This document shows, piece after piece, positions 10,274-22,191 of a stretch of DNA of 64,000 bases. Below the pieces are notes generated by a model that saw nothing but the letters and a program-made list of their open reading frames with translations, was not told the origin of the DNA and searched no databases. Position 1 is the first letter of the stretch, and every line of letters begins with the position of its first letter. The DNA comes from Zantedeschia hybrid cultivar (taxonomy: Eukaryota > Streptophyta > Magnoliopsida > Alismatales > Araceae). The stretch is from contig JARZZO010000003.1 in assembly GCA_030544215.1 (NCBI GenBank), positions 31,562,379-31,626,378 of the forward strand, written 5' to 3'. The translations under genes were made by a program, and so were the position numbers.

Positions 10274-13200
10274 TGTTCGCTGTGTCGAAACCGAATAAAA
10301 AGCAGTGAAAATAAAATCGGATCCATCCCGTTTCGGATATTAAAAATAAACCATGAAAATCAGATTTTCACCTTGCATAGATTCTAATCCACGTTCGCCT
10401 GGTTCCGTCGGTGCGATGCCGCAAACTGCGCAAGTACCCAGCCTCTAGCGGTATCCACGCAGTTTTCTTCTCGATGGATCGTCCTCGCTTCCTCGCTCGG
10501 TGCAGCGTTCGCATATCCCGTCTAGCTGCACGTGATTCTCCATAACATGTAGATTCAGATTTCATGTCGAATTGGAAGCGGAGCAGGCGGGAGATGGAGC
10601 AGAGTCTCCAAGGGGGTCGACCTCTGGGGGGGGGCGCCCAGCAGAGAGAGAAGAGAGAGAGGGGGGCAGCTGACTCAGGTTTGAGTTGCTGGCCTCTGAG
10701 CACCTACAGGTCCAACATAGTGTCTGTAACGACCCGCCATCCTATGACCGAAGACCCGGTCACTAAATGGATGTCGGCCCATTAACTGCGGGTTCACACC
10801 CGGATCTCATACAACACATCTGGAGGAGTAAGTGTTAAACAAGGCTAAATATAACAATCTCACGGACTACAAAGGTAAGCAAGTGCGCAGGAAGGAAAAT
10901 AACAATGTCCGTATACAGTCCAACAATAATTACATGTCCAACAATTAAATAAGTACAGGTAGAAGGAAGTACAACAACATCGGGGCATACCCCGGAACTA
11001 AGACAGCTGCTGGTCCGTACACCAAGAAGACACCACGCTTCCGCTGCGCCACGAGGTCCACACCTGAAACCGCAGGGAGTGAGCCACACCAGAAATGGGC
11101 TCAGTAGGGATCATCCGATCCCCCGCCTCCCACTCACACACCCACAAGTGCAATAACAGGAATATATGGCAATTAAGTAAAGCAGTAAATATAGCACCCA
11201 ACTCTGATATGAAACGTACGATAAACAGTGTAGCAAGAACCATTCTAAGCAACCCGAAGAACCCAACACAGAGTCACGTCTCACAGCCAAAGTCCACGAA
11301 GCGACTGAACCACACTGTCGACCGAAGTCAAACGTCGCCTCCTAACACTACCACCACAGCTCACGCCTGTCCACCCCTACAGTGTTCCGGGGCACTGTAG
11401 GGTGAGGCAGTGAGTCAAACTAGGACTAGCTAGAACCAGTGTACCGCCACTGCCAGCTACGTGTGCACACAAGCAGTCTAGACTACTGTCCTACCGTCCG
11501 GATTGCCTCCACGCTAGGCCTCAGCGCTTCAGGAGGGCCCTGGGGACCGGCGAACCCCCGTCAAGCCGAAGCTACAGGAACTACCCACAACCCTAACCTC
11601 CCGAGCTGCGTCAGGCCAAAGGGCTAAAGGTACCACTCGTAACCTTGATCAAAGGTCACATCAGGCCCAGTGGCTACAGTGGTAAAACAACTCCAATAGT
11701 ACCACAACCAGCTCCACAACAAGAAACGCGCCGGAAGCTGCCACGACAAACAGGGAAACCCCGACCCGCTGAGAACAAACAGCGACCCCTCGGATAGCAC
11801 ACCGGCTACTCCGGCCCATCGGGCTCAAGGTGATCCTGCTTCCCTCAGCCAAAGGTAAAACACAACATGTACCCCTTCTCCCACCGGTACGGCACAATGC
11901 CTCACAGACACCATGACCCTGTCCCCATCGGTCCATGGTGACAAACGTAAATCACAATTATTCCAGTCCACAATCGCATAAGCACATACACACATCTAAC
12001 ATGATGTAATACCATTCACGCAGGAGTCCTTAGTCTCAGTGTACAACGTAAAGCATGCATTTGAACCATCCCGCCGTGAAACATGTATTAAATAACTAGG
12101 GTTAAGTAGTTCTGTCTTGAATCGCGTCGACCGAGGTCGACGCCATTCAAGTCCCTCAGACAGGTTCATTAAAGTTAGATTATTCCGTGAAACGCGTCGT
12201 CATAGAGAGTCGCCTATTTAAAACGCGTCCAGGTCCACAGACGCCATTCACACTGAAATTCCAGATTTACAGACCCTCACTCGGGGTGATTTCCTGCCTA
12301 AATGGCGTCATGATGGCCCGACGTCCTTCCGAAAGGCGTCGTCCATCCATGACGTCATTTAGCGCCAGAACCCCTACTCGAAAAACCTCGAATCAGGGAG
12401 GTTTCTGCCCTAAAAGGCGTCGTACTGCCCTGACGCCCTTCTGAAAGGCGTCGACCAGGCACGACGCCGTTTAGCGCCAGAAACCTGGTTCCCTGGTTCG
12501 AACCGAGGGTTTCTCCCTTAACCCCAAACACCCCAAAAAGCCCCAAAACAAGAAGGGGAGGAAGAGGAATTCATCTATCACAAGCATGCTATGAATTCAC
12601 GATCACAAGCACAGCCATTCCCACAAGGAAACCCCCCTAAACATGCTCAATCTAGCCCGAACACGCCATGCCACGTCAAAGAAAACACGAGCAACACATG
12701 CAAGGTTCGTCCCCTACCGGTTCTTGAACTCCTCCAAGCTCCTCGCCGCCGACCCGCCGCACCGCAGACCGCCGCCGGTACCCTCGAGGACGCCGCCACT
12801 CCGCCGGGACGTCGGCCGCCGTCCGGAGAATGGAACGCCGCGAAGGAGGTGGTGGAGGTAGAGGTGAGAGGTAAGGAGGCTATGGAGTGATGGAAGAGGA
12901 AGAAGAGGAAGGGAAGGGGAAAAGAGAGTCGGAGGGGGCGGAGAGGGCGAAGAGAGAGAGTGAAGGCGAGAATGAGGGAAGGAAGGAGAGGCTCGCGAAG
13001 TCAATCTGAATCCCGCTAAAACGCGTCGATCGAGGTAGACGCCTATTAGTCTGACAAGACGGCCGTACTGACAGCGGTCTGAAATGCGTCGCCCACCGTG
13101 GACGCCGTTCAGACGACAGGACAGGCCGTACTGACAACGCTCTGGCAGCGTACCCTGACATCGCAGAGGTCACAGTCTGAATCGCGTCGGCCAACCTGGA

Positions 13201-13750
13201 CGCCGTTCAGACAATGTGACCGAGGCCGTACTCTCGCGGCCCGAAACCCGCCCACGTGGCGCACACGTGGCACAACAACAAGCGGACCTAAATGGCGTCC
13301 ACGCAACCTGACGCCTTTTGAAAGGCGTCGAGCAGTGCTGACGCCATTCAGTCAGAAATCTCAAGACCCCGCAGGGTCCAAACCAGGGGATCCGGCCCGA
13401 ACCCGACCCGAAAACAGAACCCGAAACCTCAGTCCTTACAGTGTCTCCACACATATGACTTATAAGATCAGTCACCCTTATCATATGAGCTGAATAAATC
13501 TATACTAGTCTATCCAGATGTTTGATGTCCTTCTCAAACATCCTCCGACTATGAACAGTTAAGAACATGTGTTTATAAATCTTCGTAATTATGATCTCAT
13601 CATAATCCGAAGACCATGGCACATGTCCATGGACTTTATCGTGAAACGACAAACAACATCGGATTATAGACACAATGAAATTAGGTCATTTTGTTAATAA
13701 CTGAATAATACAAAGTATGTGATTGGCTTGAAGGCCACCTAATACCGACA
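10274..13750 (-). repeat. Left LTR of copia element C, with a nested solo LTR
   Basis: It aligns with 19477-21021 in two stretches, 10274-10724 and 13441-13750, the gap being the solo LTR at 10725-13440. Compared with the right LTR it lacks about 800 bp (equivalent to 19898-20700) between GGCCTCT and GCACCTACAGG. It ends CTAATACCGACA, directly followed by the complement of the polypurine tract. Confidence 0.82.
10725..13440. mobile_element. Solo LTR (2.7 kb) in the copia LTR, with perfect 5-bp TSD
   Basis: It begins TGTAACGACCC and ends CAGTCCTTACA, with gtgtc on both sides (10720-10724 and 13441-13445). Removing it restores the copia LTR word CATAGTGTCTCCACAC seen in the right LTR. Size and TGTAAC..TTACA ends suit a large Ty3/gypsy LTR; orientation was not decided. 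From 12120 to 13350 it holds about eleven imperfect hairpins of the form GCGTC-N(8-13)-GACGC. A purine-rich tract lies at 12840-12990. Open frames here are not supported as genes. Confidence 0.85.
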
Positions 13751-13764
13751 ATCTCCCACTTCGA

Positions 13765-14575
13765 CTAAAACCAATCACTCTTATGCTGAATACCCATATT
13801 CTCTAGATGACGCTCAAACACATTTTGAGACAATGTCTTCGTCAGTGGATCTGTTATGTTATCGGCTGAGGGAACCCATTCTATCATCACATCTCCTCGA
13901 GCAATAATTTCTTTGATCAGGTGAAAGCGCCTCTGAATGTGCTTCGACTTCTGATGAGACATCGGCTCTTTCGCTTGAGTAATCGTCCCATTGTTGTCAC
14001 ACAGCAGTGGGACGGGACCAGAGATGCTATCCACTACGCCAAGATCGCCGATGAACTTCTTTATCCAGATTGCTTCATTGGCGGCTTCAGCAGCAACAAT
14101 ATACTCAACTTATGTTGTCGAATTAGCATTGGTTTCTTGCTTGGAACCTTTTCAGCTCACTGCTCCCCCGTTGAGTGTAAAAATAAATCTTGATGTTGAC
14201 TTGCTGTCATCCGGATCAGACTGAAAACTCAAGTCAATGTATCCTTGCAGCTTTAAGTCTCCTCCTCCATAGACCATAAACATATACTTAGTTCTTCTGA
14301 AATACTTAAGGATACATTTTACAGCCTTCTAGTGTTCATTACCTGGCTCTGCCTGATGTCTGTTCGTAACACTTAGTGCATATGCTACATCAGGTCTAAT
14401 ACATAGCATAGCATACATAATGGAACCTATGGCTGATGCATAGGGAACTTTACCCATTAATGTCCTCTCTTTAGGCGTCTTAGGAGACTAACCTTTAGAG
14501 AGATAAATTTCATGTCTTATCGGTATGTGACATCTCTTGAAATTTTTCATGCCAAACCTTTTGACAATGGTCTCC
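13765..14575 (-). pseudogene. End of copia RT plus RNase H of element C
   Basis: On the minus strand, from 14575 leftward: IVKRFGMKNFKR, PKTPKERTLMGKVPYASAIG, IMYAMLCIRPDVAYALSVT, then the RNase H blocks DPDDSKSTSRFIF, VEYIVAAEAANEAIWIKKF and LCDNNGTITQAKEPMSHQKS, KHIQRRFHLIKEII. It ends near 13768 with HLENMGIQHKSDWF. These are classical copia RT-end and RNase H motifs. The upstream finger, palm and YVDD region is absent, because the sequence passes directly into gag-pre-integrase at about 14575. Some stops are present. Confidence 0.85.
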
Positions 14576-14884
14576 AATATGACCAAGCCTACAATGCCAT
14601 ACGTAGGCTCTATTCACTTCACACTTGCTTTTCTTAAGAGAATTATCGATAGGCATACTATCATTAGAAACATTCATTAAGTACAATCTATTGCATAATA
14701 ACGTAGAAGCAACCATTTTATTTATAAAATAGATAGAACAACTATTGTTCCTAATGGACATAGTGTACCCAATATTATCTAAACAAGAAATAGATATAAT
14801 GTTTCTGATTATGTTAGGTACATAATAACATTCATCTAATGAAATATAGTCTACAGATGGTAGCTTGAGATTCACTGTCCCCAT
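14576..14884 (-). pseudogene. Gag-pre-integrase domain of copia element C
   Basis: Minus-strand frame with LKLPSVDYISLDECYYVPNI, RNIISISCLDNIGY and VWHCRLGHIG, the typical gag-pre-integrase wording (protease tail then the WH.RLGH zinc-binding start). It is cut right after HIGD and joined to the RT end, so the rest of integrase is deleted. The protease active site (DTGA/DSGA type) is not visible in the degenerate 14890-15070 stretch. Confidence 0.8.
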
Positions 14885-15074
14885 ACGATTGCCGCAACTC
14901 TTGCATTGTTACCTAGCCTCAGCTCCACCTCGCCGGTCCTCAGGTTATGCCTTCCACAGTATTGCAGATATGAGCAACACATCCAATATATAATACCCAT
15001 AATGTATAATCTTTAACTGACAAATTTACATCTATCATATAGATACCTGAAGCATCATGCTGCTTCACCTTTCC

Positions 15075-15875
15075 TTAAGCATTGTCTTTGAGGTATTCCT
15101 TGCAATTCCTCTTCAAGTGGCTCTTCTGATGACAGTAGAAGCAATCACCCTTCTCAGTTCTTTTGCCTTTATTCTTCTTTGTGACCTTTGATTGTTTCTT
15201 GCCTTTGCTTTTCTTAAAGGCTTGAATGGTCTTTCTCTTCTTATTGGTCTTACCAACTATGAAGATTTGTGATTTTTTCTTCACAAGGTTCCCCTTTGCA
15301 GTTTTCAGCATGTTCAATAACTTAGCCAGAGATGCTTGGATTTTGTTCTTGTTAAAATTAACAATGAATTAAGTATATGATTGTGGAAGAGAAGCTAAAA
15401 CCAAGTCATCATGCATCTCCTTGGGAAGTGCAACCCCAAGAGCATCTAACATTTCCACCCACTCTATCATCTTCAGCACATGAGTATGCATTGAATATCC
15501 CTCTACCATTCGAGCATTGAACAGATTCTTAGATATCTCATATCTTTCGATTCTACTCTACTCACCAAACAACTCCTTCAGATGGAGCATGATGGATCTT
15601 GCATCCATCTCCTCATGCCGCATCTGCAACTTATTGCTCATAGAGGCAAACATGTAGCATTGGGCTATGGTGGAATCTTCTTTCTATTTTTCATATAACA
15701 ATATGTCCTCCTCTGGGACATCTAATGATGGTTCAATAGAAAGATCATCATCCAGGATATACGCTATCTGCTCAGATTTGAGGACAATCTTCAGGTTCCT
15801 AAGCCATTCGGAGTAATTTAGGCCTCTCAATCGATTGGCATCTAGTATGCTACACAACATGTTATGATGCGACAT
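15075..15875 (-). pseudogene. Gag of copia element C
   Basis: It starts at about 15875 with MSHHNMLCSILDANRLRGLN then YSEWLRNLKIVLKSE, the usual opening of this copia gag group (L.anrL.G.NY..WLrnLkivL). The middle (15660-15330) carries frameshifts but keeps recognisable UBN2-type wording. The C-terminal part is Lys-rich and ends with a zinc knuckle CFYCHQKSHLKRNC (CX2CX4HX4C, near 15130). It is not translatable end to end. Confidence 0.82.
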
Positions 15876-18800
15876 TCTAGCCTACAGGAGATAAAAGTTT
15901 CAATTAGCAGATAATTCAATTATTAACATTAAAACAAAACATGGTCATTTTATCAAGTTTTACTCCCACTAATTTTCGTTGGACTGTATAACCTTCAGAT
16001 ATACAGAACGGGAGACGTCGACAGTCTCTTAGACTCACAATAATCTCTAAGACTCACAATATGACTTTGGATAAACACAAGTATCATACTATGATCTCAG
16101 AACAACCATCTCATGATAATTGCAACTCCTTACAATATCTGATCATACTTTGGCTCCTAGGTCTATAATGGTCTTGAGTAAACACAATAAACCATTATCC
16201 TTGGTCTAAGTTTTACCATCATTACGTGACAGAATAGATTAGGATGTAGCTCATGGGTAAATACAAAGATAGCTACATCGTTCCTCTATTTTTATCAAAA
16301 AGACATCATAATGTCATAGTTATTAGTTCTTTCATTAGATGGTGGCAGATCTCAGAAAGCATAAGAAACTGTCATCACTGAATCAAGTCCTAAGAACTAT
16401 AATGATGGAGAGCCACGCAGTGCATTTTCAATGACTCGAGCTTCGGCTTAAACTTTATGTTGAAGGTTTTATTTATTTTATTTTGGTCTCATCCTAGATG
16501 ATAATATTAAAATATATTTCATATATTTGATATATATTAATAGCCTAAACCTTTGATTCATAATCAAAATTAAAAGTATGTTGTAGACACGCTAATTTTG
16601 ACCTCATATTGAGTAAATTTCATGTCACACTTATAATATCCAAGAATGGTATGATTTATTATGATTAATTATTTTTTATTGATTTTTTTCTCGAAATTCG
16701 CTAATTAACGTCGACCATGGCCAACGCTATCTAGATTTCTAGTAGAAATCAGCTTGGAATTAAATTGCCAAATTTAGATAGATTTAACTGAATGACGTCA
16801 CCCCTGAAGGACGCCGTTTAGGTCCTAATTTGTCGAGGTTTACAATTTTAAATTGAAATTAATTTCTTAATTATATAAATCACGACTCCTATAGACGACG
16901 TGTTTTATCTTTCCGAATCTTTTACGATTTCCTTCCGGATTTTCCTTTCTATGTTGGCCCTTCCTAATTAGCTAAATGGCGTCCCTGATGAACGACGCGT
17001 TTCAAATAGTTTCCTTATAAGTGTGATTTGGCCGAGCTAATCCAGTCTCCATGCTTGGAAGGATTTCTAATTCACGGATGCTCATCCAAAGCGAGTTCGA
17101 GTGCAGAAGGAGAGCCCAATTGAGGCTAAAACACTCCAAAACTACTCTCTATATATACAATACCATTTGGACCTTTGAAAATGGTTGGCAATTGATGATT
17201 TTGGAGCTCAAGGCAAGGTATTTGAAGGCTCCCAAGGAAGAAAACGTGGACAACAAGAGGGGCTTCATCTAAGGTTTCTTTTTCTTCATCATCTTCATCA
17301 TTTGAAACTTTTGAAGACCAAGGCTATGAAGAGGCCAACCAACCATATTCTTTTTGAATTTTCTTTCTAATTTTTTTAATTGATTTCATATAGTTTAATC
17401 ACTGTTTTTTTCAAAGTTATTCATCTCATCACTTCATGCTACACACACTCACCACATCCTTTTCCAAACCCATGTTCATATTAGGGGTTTAAAGAATCAA
17501 AACAAGTGAGTTTTCTTTGTTTAGTCCATGTTTAACTCGTTAGATAAAATAGATACTACTCTACCCCATAGCTCTAATCTTTTCTTTTCTTTCTTTATTT
17601 AATGTTTTCTTGCAAGGTTTGAAGGACACCAAGAATTTGGAGGAAGGTTTGAAAGGAAGGATCGGAGGCTTGAAAAGCACAAGTAAACAACTACAAAAAC
17701 AAGAGTAAATAAAAAGAAAGCTCTTCTATTTCGGCCGGCCGAAAGAGATGAACAAAAGAACCCAATCTCCCAATTTTATAAGGTTAGTAAGCGATCAACT
17801 TTTCATTAAAACCCTCGGTTTCTGGCGATCACAATTTTTATTAGATTTGTTAACCATATAACACATGATATCATGATAATAGTACATACGATTTGAGCAC
17901 CTACACATGCATCACATACATGTTATTGTGTGGTCATAGATAGCATAGTGGTTTGACTTGAGCCACACAATCAAACACACACTCAAAGAATATAGCAATT
18001 ATATCATAAATATGCAAAAACATAGGCTATATCAACTCCTTCATTTTCCTTCCTGGTTGCAGTTGTAGATCATCCTCGCTCTATGCTTGGTCGTCTTAAT
18101 CAAATTACATAATAAATTCTAAATTTACATGCAAATTTAAAGAAGGCCTTATGGCGAGTACATAAAGGATGGATGTAGAATTACAATGGAGTATGAGAGA
18201 GGGAGAAGTTTGTAGACCTCTATTTATTAACAATTAATAAAAAATAACATCATACGCCATTGATCCACATCCATACATTATCACATGAAATATTTATTCT
18301 AGTACATATCTATGACCACTGTGTATTTTATTAACCAAACCAACAAAAATTAGCGCATCATATGGCTAAAAGTTAAATTTTCAAAAATATATAATTTTGA
18401 TTTCATAAACCAAGGGCCAAACAAAATTTGGGAATTTGAATTTTCGAAAAAGTTTTATCCAGTTAACATGCAATTAAATCATATTCAAAAACTGTAACAT
18501 CACATCACATGTCTAGACATACCAAATTGATCCGATCTATAATATTCCGCCCAATTAGTTCAATTGAAATTAATGAGATTAATCTAATAATTAAATTATT
18601 AATTATTAATATCAACTGGTCTAACAATTAGATCATTAATTAATTAACAATCTATTTGTTAATTAAAAATAGATTCTAAATCTAAATAGGGCCCAATAAC
18701 ATAAAAATAGAATTTAATCAAATTTGAAAAACATATTTTAAAAAATTTGAATTCTGTGAAATATATGCATATAAATTTTTATTTCAATTGGGCCTAAAAG

Positions 18801-19463
18801 GGAAAAGGGGTTGGGTCTAGTCCATTGGACTAAATGGGCTCAGCCCCTACTGGGCCTGGGTCTGGCAACTGGGCTGAGCCCAGCCAGCAGCTGGGCTTGG
18901 ACCCCGACTCGCCCCAAGGGGCGGGCCTGGTTCAAGCCAACTACTGGGTTGGCTCGGGCCCAAGGCCCGGCCCGGTCCAACAGGGGGGCATTGCCCCCTT
19001 CCCTACGCACAACTTGGAAACCCTAGCTGCGCGCAGAAAGGGGGCACGCCGCCGCCGGCCTCTTGCCCGGCAGGCCCCGGCGGGACACCCCCTAGCGGCC
19101 AGGGTCCCGGCGCCGGTGCCGGTGGCCCTTGGTCGGCCGGCGGTGCTTCTTATCTTCCCTGTGGGTAACCGAGCGTCGACCAAGGGACCGGCGGCGGCCG
19201 GGGGTCCCCGGACGGTCCAAAGGCACCAATCGACTTTACTTGGGGCACCCCATGGGGATATTTTTCTCCACCCGTTCTTTGTCCCACGAATAACACGAAA
19301 AAACCCCCCAAAAAATTGATTTTTTTATCAGAGAAAAAAAATCAAATTTCCCATTTTCATCGAATGAATAGTGTTCTAACAGTCTAAATCCAATTGCAGC
19401 ATGAAATACAAACTAGAACGATCAATTTGGGGACCGAAACGGCGAAGAAAACAGTAGAACCTA
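15876..19463 (-). other. Leader region of copia element C, probably enlarged by insertions
   Basis: There are 3.6 kb between the primer site and gag, far longer than a usual copia leader. Contents: an LTR-like start TGTAGACACGCTAATTTTG at 16582, similar to the LTR end of element B; GCGTC/GACGC words at 16705-17010, like those of the solo LTR at 10725; a phrase CTGGCGATCACAATTTT near 17825, also resembling element B's LTR; and a GC-rich stretch at 18790-19240 with GGGCTNAGCCC-like words. A second LTR relic inserted from 16582 is likely, but its right end and TSD could not be fixed. No gene is supported here. Confidence 0.5.
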
Positions 19464-19475
19464 GCTCTGATACCA
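19464..19475 (-). promoter_or_regulatory. Primer binding site of copia element C
   Basis: Minus strand TGGTATCAGAGC, an exact match to the 3' end complement of plant initiator tRNA-Met, one base from the LTR end at 19477. It fixes the element's orientation. Confidence 0.9.
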
Positions 19476-19476
19476 C

Positions 19477-21021
19477 TGTTAGGTTCGTTGTGTCGGATCC
19501 GAATAAAACGCAGTGGAAAATAAAATTGGATCCATCCCGTTTCGGATATTAAAAATAAACTATGAAAATCGGATTTTCACCTTGCGCGGATTCTAATCCG
19601 CGTTCTTCTGGTTCCGTCGACGCAATGTCGCAAGCTGCACAGGTGCCCTACCTCTAGCGGTATCCACGTGGTCTTCCTCTCGATGAATCGTCCTTGCTTT
19701 CTCATTCGGCGCAGCGTCCGCGGATCCCGATTGGTTGCGCGTGATTCTCCATGACATGCAGATTCAAATTTTCCGCCGGATGAGAAGCAGAGCAGGCGGG
19801 AGACAGAGCAGAGTCTCCAAGGGGGCCGACCTTTAAGGGGGGGTGCCTAGCAGAGAGAGAGGGGGGCGGCTGGCTCAGGTCAGAGTTGCTGGCCTCTAAT
19901 CTAGCAACGGTTGTTTTGTGATAAGTGGCTTTGCAGCTTTTCGAAAAAACCCACACTTATCATAAAACCTGTTAAATAATCCATCGACTTGAAAATCTTT
20001 TGCGTGTGACTCTTTAACCCCAAATACCAATCCAGTTAATAGTCCATTAAGTCCAATAACTCCTTACTGACTCACTTAATTAATTAATATCCTTATATCA
20101 ATTAATTAGCCGAATTTAATGTCCCACAATAAATTCGGACGGGCTTCCGATTACGTTGGGTGCTGAGTAACACCGCGTGAACCTGGAAGGTATTGGGATT
20201 CCGCAACCCACTAATAGAACCTTTTTGTCATCGGTTACCGCGCGGATATAATCTTTTATCCGTGCAATGTTCCCGAATCTACCTAGGGTATGGTTTACTG
20301 TTAAACCTTAGCCGGTCGATTCACTTGAATCAGATGCCGCTAAACTATATCAGATAACTCCTTATCTGATATAGTGTCCGCCCTGGACAGATACTTAAGT
20401 GCATCATTCTTAGAACATTCTCTCTCCTATTATTAAGAGCGGATGATCCCTTATTGACCACATAATTATCTTCGAGGGCATCTATATGAACCTGATCATT
20501 TGACTTATTGATACGCCATGGTTAGGGATTTGTTGGTCAAAGTCAAAGCTCAGAGATTTACCAACAAGGTATCCTTGGTGTCTCAGGTCCAAAGAGTATC
20601 CACGCAACTGTGACAAAGAATTGAGCTGGTTAACAGTTAGGTAGCTACCATCCAATGATTCATGGTCATATCAGTTCAGTGAACTCATTCGCCAATGCGC
20701 ACCTACAGGTTCAACATAGTGTTTCCACACAAGTGACTTATAGAATCAATCATCCTCATCATATGAACCGAAGAAATATGTACTAGTCTATCGAGATGTT
20801 TGATGTCCTTCTCAAACATCCTTCGATTATGAACAATTAAGAACATGTGTTTATAAATCTTTAGTCGCGTAATTATGATCTCATCATAATCCGAAGATCA
20901 TGGACTTCATCATGAAACGACAAACAATATCGGATTATAGACACAATGAAATTAGACCATTTTATTAATAACTGAATAATACGAAGTATGTGATTGGCTT
21001 GGAGGCCACCTAATACTAACA
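19477..21021 (-). repeat. Right LTR of copia element C (5' LTR on the minus strand)
   Basis: It starts TGTTAGGTTCG and ends CTAATACTAACA (1545 bp). It keeps the 800-bp middle section missing from the left copy. Differences from the left copy at many sites indicate an old insertion. Confidence 0.85.
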
Positions 21022-21029
21022 ACCCCATG

Positions 21030-21560
21030 TATAGAAATAATATGTCCCATACTCAACCTAAGTCACTCTAAAACAACATTTAGACATTTTTGAAAGACAA
21101 ATGATTGTGCTGTAGAATAAGTACCATATCCAAATGTTGCAAGAGCTAAACCCAAGACCTATTGTAAACCAAAATGTCATCAGAAAAATACCAAGACATA
21201 CTTCTGAAGTAAGGGTTTAAAAAGATCATTCATTAAGCAAGCACTAGAAAATGGAAGGGGCATTTGACAACCCAAAAGGGCAATAGTAAAAATTCATAGT
21301 GGCCATCATGTGTCTTAAAACTTGTTTTATGAATGTCTTTCTCTATCATTCTGATCCGATGATACCTAAGCTGTAAATCCAATTCAGAATAGAAAGTTGA
21401 ACCGTGGAGTTCATCCAATAGATCATCAACCATAGGAATGGGATATATATTTTTTACTGTCTAATTGTTAAGGGATCGGTAATCAACCCACATACACTAT
21501 GATCCATCTTTTTTTTTTAAAACCAACAAAATTCACGCTGAAAAAGGACTAGTATTGCAT
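21030..21560 (-). pseudogene. Reverse transcriptase N-terminal half of element A
   Basis: Minus-strand blocks: SPFSAIVLLVKKDGSW and VDYRSLNN (about 21545-21460), YPIPMVDDLLDELHGSTFYS with ELDLQ.RYHRIRM, FKTHDGHYEFLLLPFGLSNA with a frameshift (about 21270), and MGHIISIHG (about 21040). These are RT blocks 1-4 of Ty3/gypsy. The YVDD-type block is degraded. Copia element C begins right after HIISIHG. Confidence 0.8.
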
Positions 21561-21889
21561 TTGAGTAGCTCATTGCTCATAAGTTTTTTTCACGTGCTAC
21601 TCATTTATAGTTTTGTGATGTGGGGAATGTCTGCATGGTGGAATATAGACTACTTTTGTATCATCTATCAACTATATATGTTGATCATATGGCCTGGTTA
21701 TTAGTAGTCCTTTTGGTTCAAAAAAAAAAAAAAAACATCCCTATACTTTGAGAGAATGTTTGCTTTGTCAAGATGATGTAATGGAGATGTAGTAGAGTCA
21801 CCAACAATTCCATTGATCAATAATAATTGTAGTGCAAAAATAGATTGAACATCTCAGGATGCTTTAAGTAATTATTTACCACTTATTTG

Positions 21890-22191
21890 CTATACTTGTG
21901 GAATGGTCAAAGCATGAAAACAAGAGGTGTCGTCCATAAAAATTCTTAGTGTCATGGCATCTAAATCCCATATAATATCACCCAAGGTTTTCAACCATGC
22001 TACACCAAGAACAATGTCAAAATCCTCTAAAGGCAGAACCAACAAGTCTAATTGCATTGAAAAATTGTGGATTGTCAAAGAAACTTGAGGACGAATGCCT
22101 TCACAAGAAATTTGTATTCTAGAAGCCAAATGGACTGGAAGACTAATCACCTAGATCATAGGAATGCCCAATCGATGGACAACAGTTGGGT
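21890..22191 (-). pseudogene. Protease region of element A (C-terminal side)
   Basis: The minus strand gives TVVHRLGIPM, then MQLDLLVLPLEDFDIVLGVA and WLKTLGDIIWDLDAMTLRIF, typical of the retropepsin-like region preceding gypsy RT. The active-site part (LIDSRSTHNFINP, with Gly changed to Arg) is at about 25911-25960, on the far side of the solo LTR that split it. Confidence 0.8.

Larger units (their letters stand above)
10274..21021 (-). mobile_element. Ty1/copia retrotransposon C inserted in the RT of element A
   Basis: Related LTRs (10274-13750 and 19477-21021), an iMet primer site next to the right LTR and a purine tract (minus AAGTGGGAGAT) next to the left LTR define the ends. Interior, in minus order: long leader, gag with zinc knuckle, gag-pre-integrase domain, then only the end of RT plus RNase H. 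The integrase core and most of RT are deleted. It splits element A's RT between the HIISIHG and SKIKAML blocks, where about 12-15 bp of the target is missing. No matching target duplication remains, and the left LTR has lost a few bases next to its TG. RNase H C-terminal to RT is the copia order. Confidence 0.85.

Noticed and set aside
12591..13493. Overlapping open frames on both strands in the solo LTR
   Set aside because: Low-complexity Arg/Pro/Ser products caused by GC-rich hairpin words and a purine tract within a defined solo LTR.
18811..19319. GC-rich open frames in the copia leader
   Set aside because: Composition-driven; repeated GGGCT.AGCCC words, no conserved motif, located between primer site and gag.
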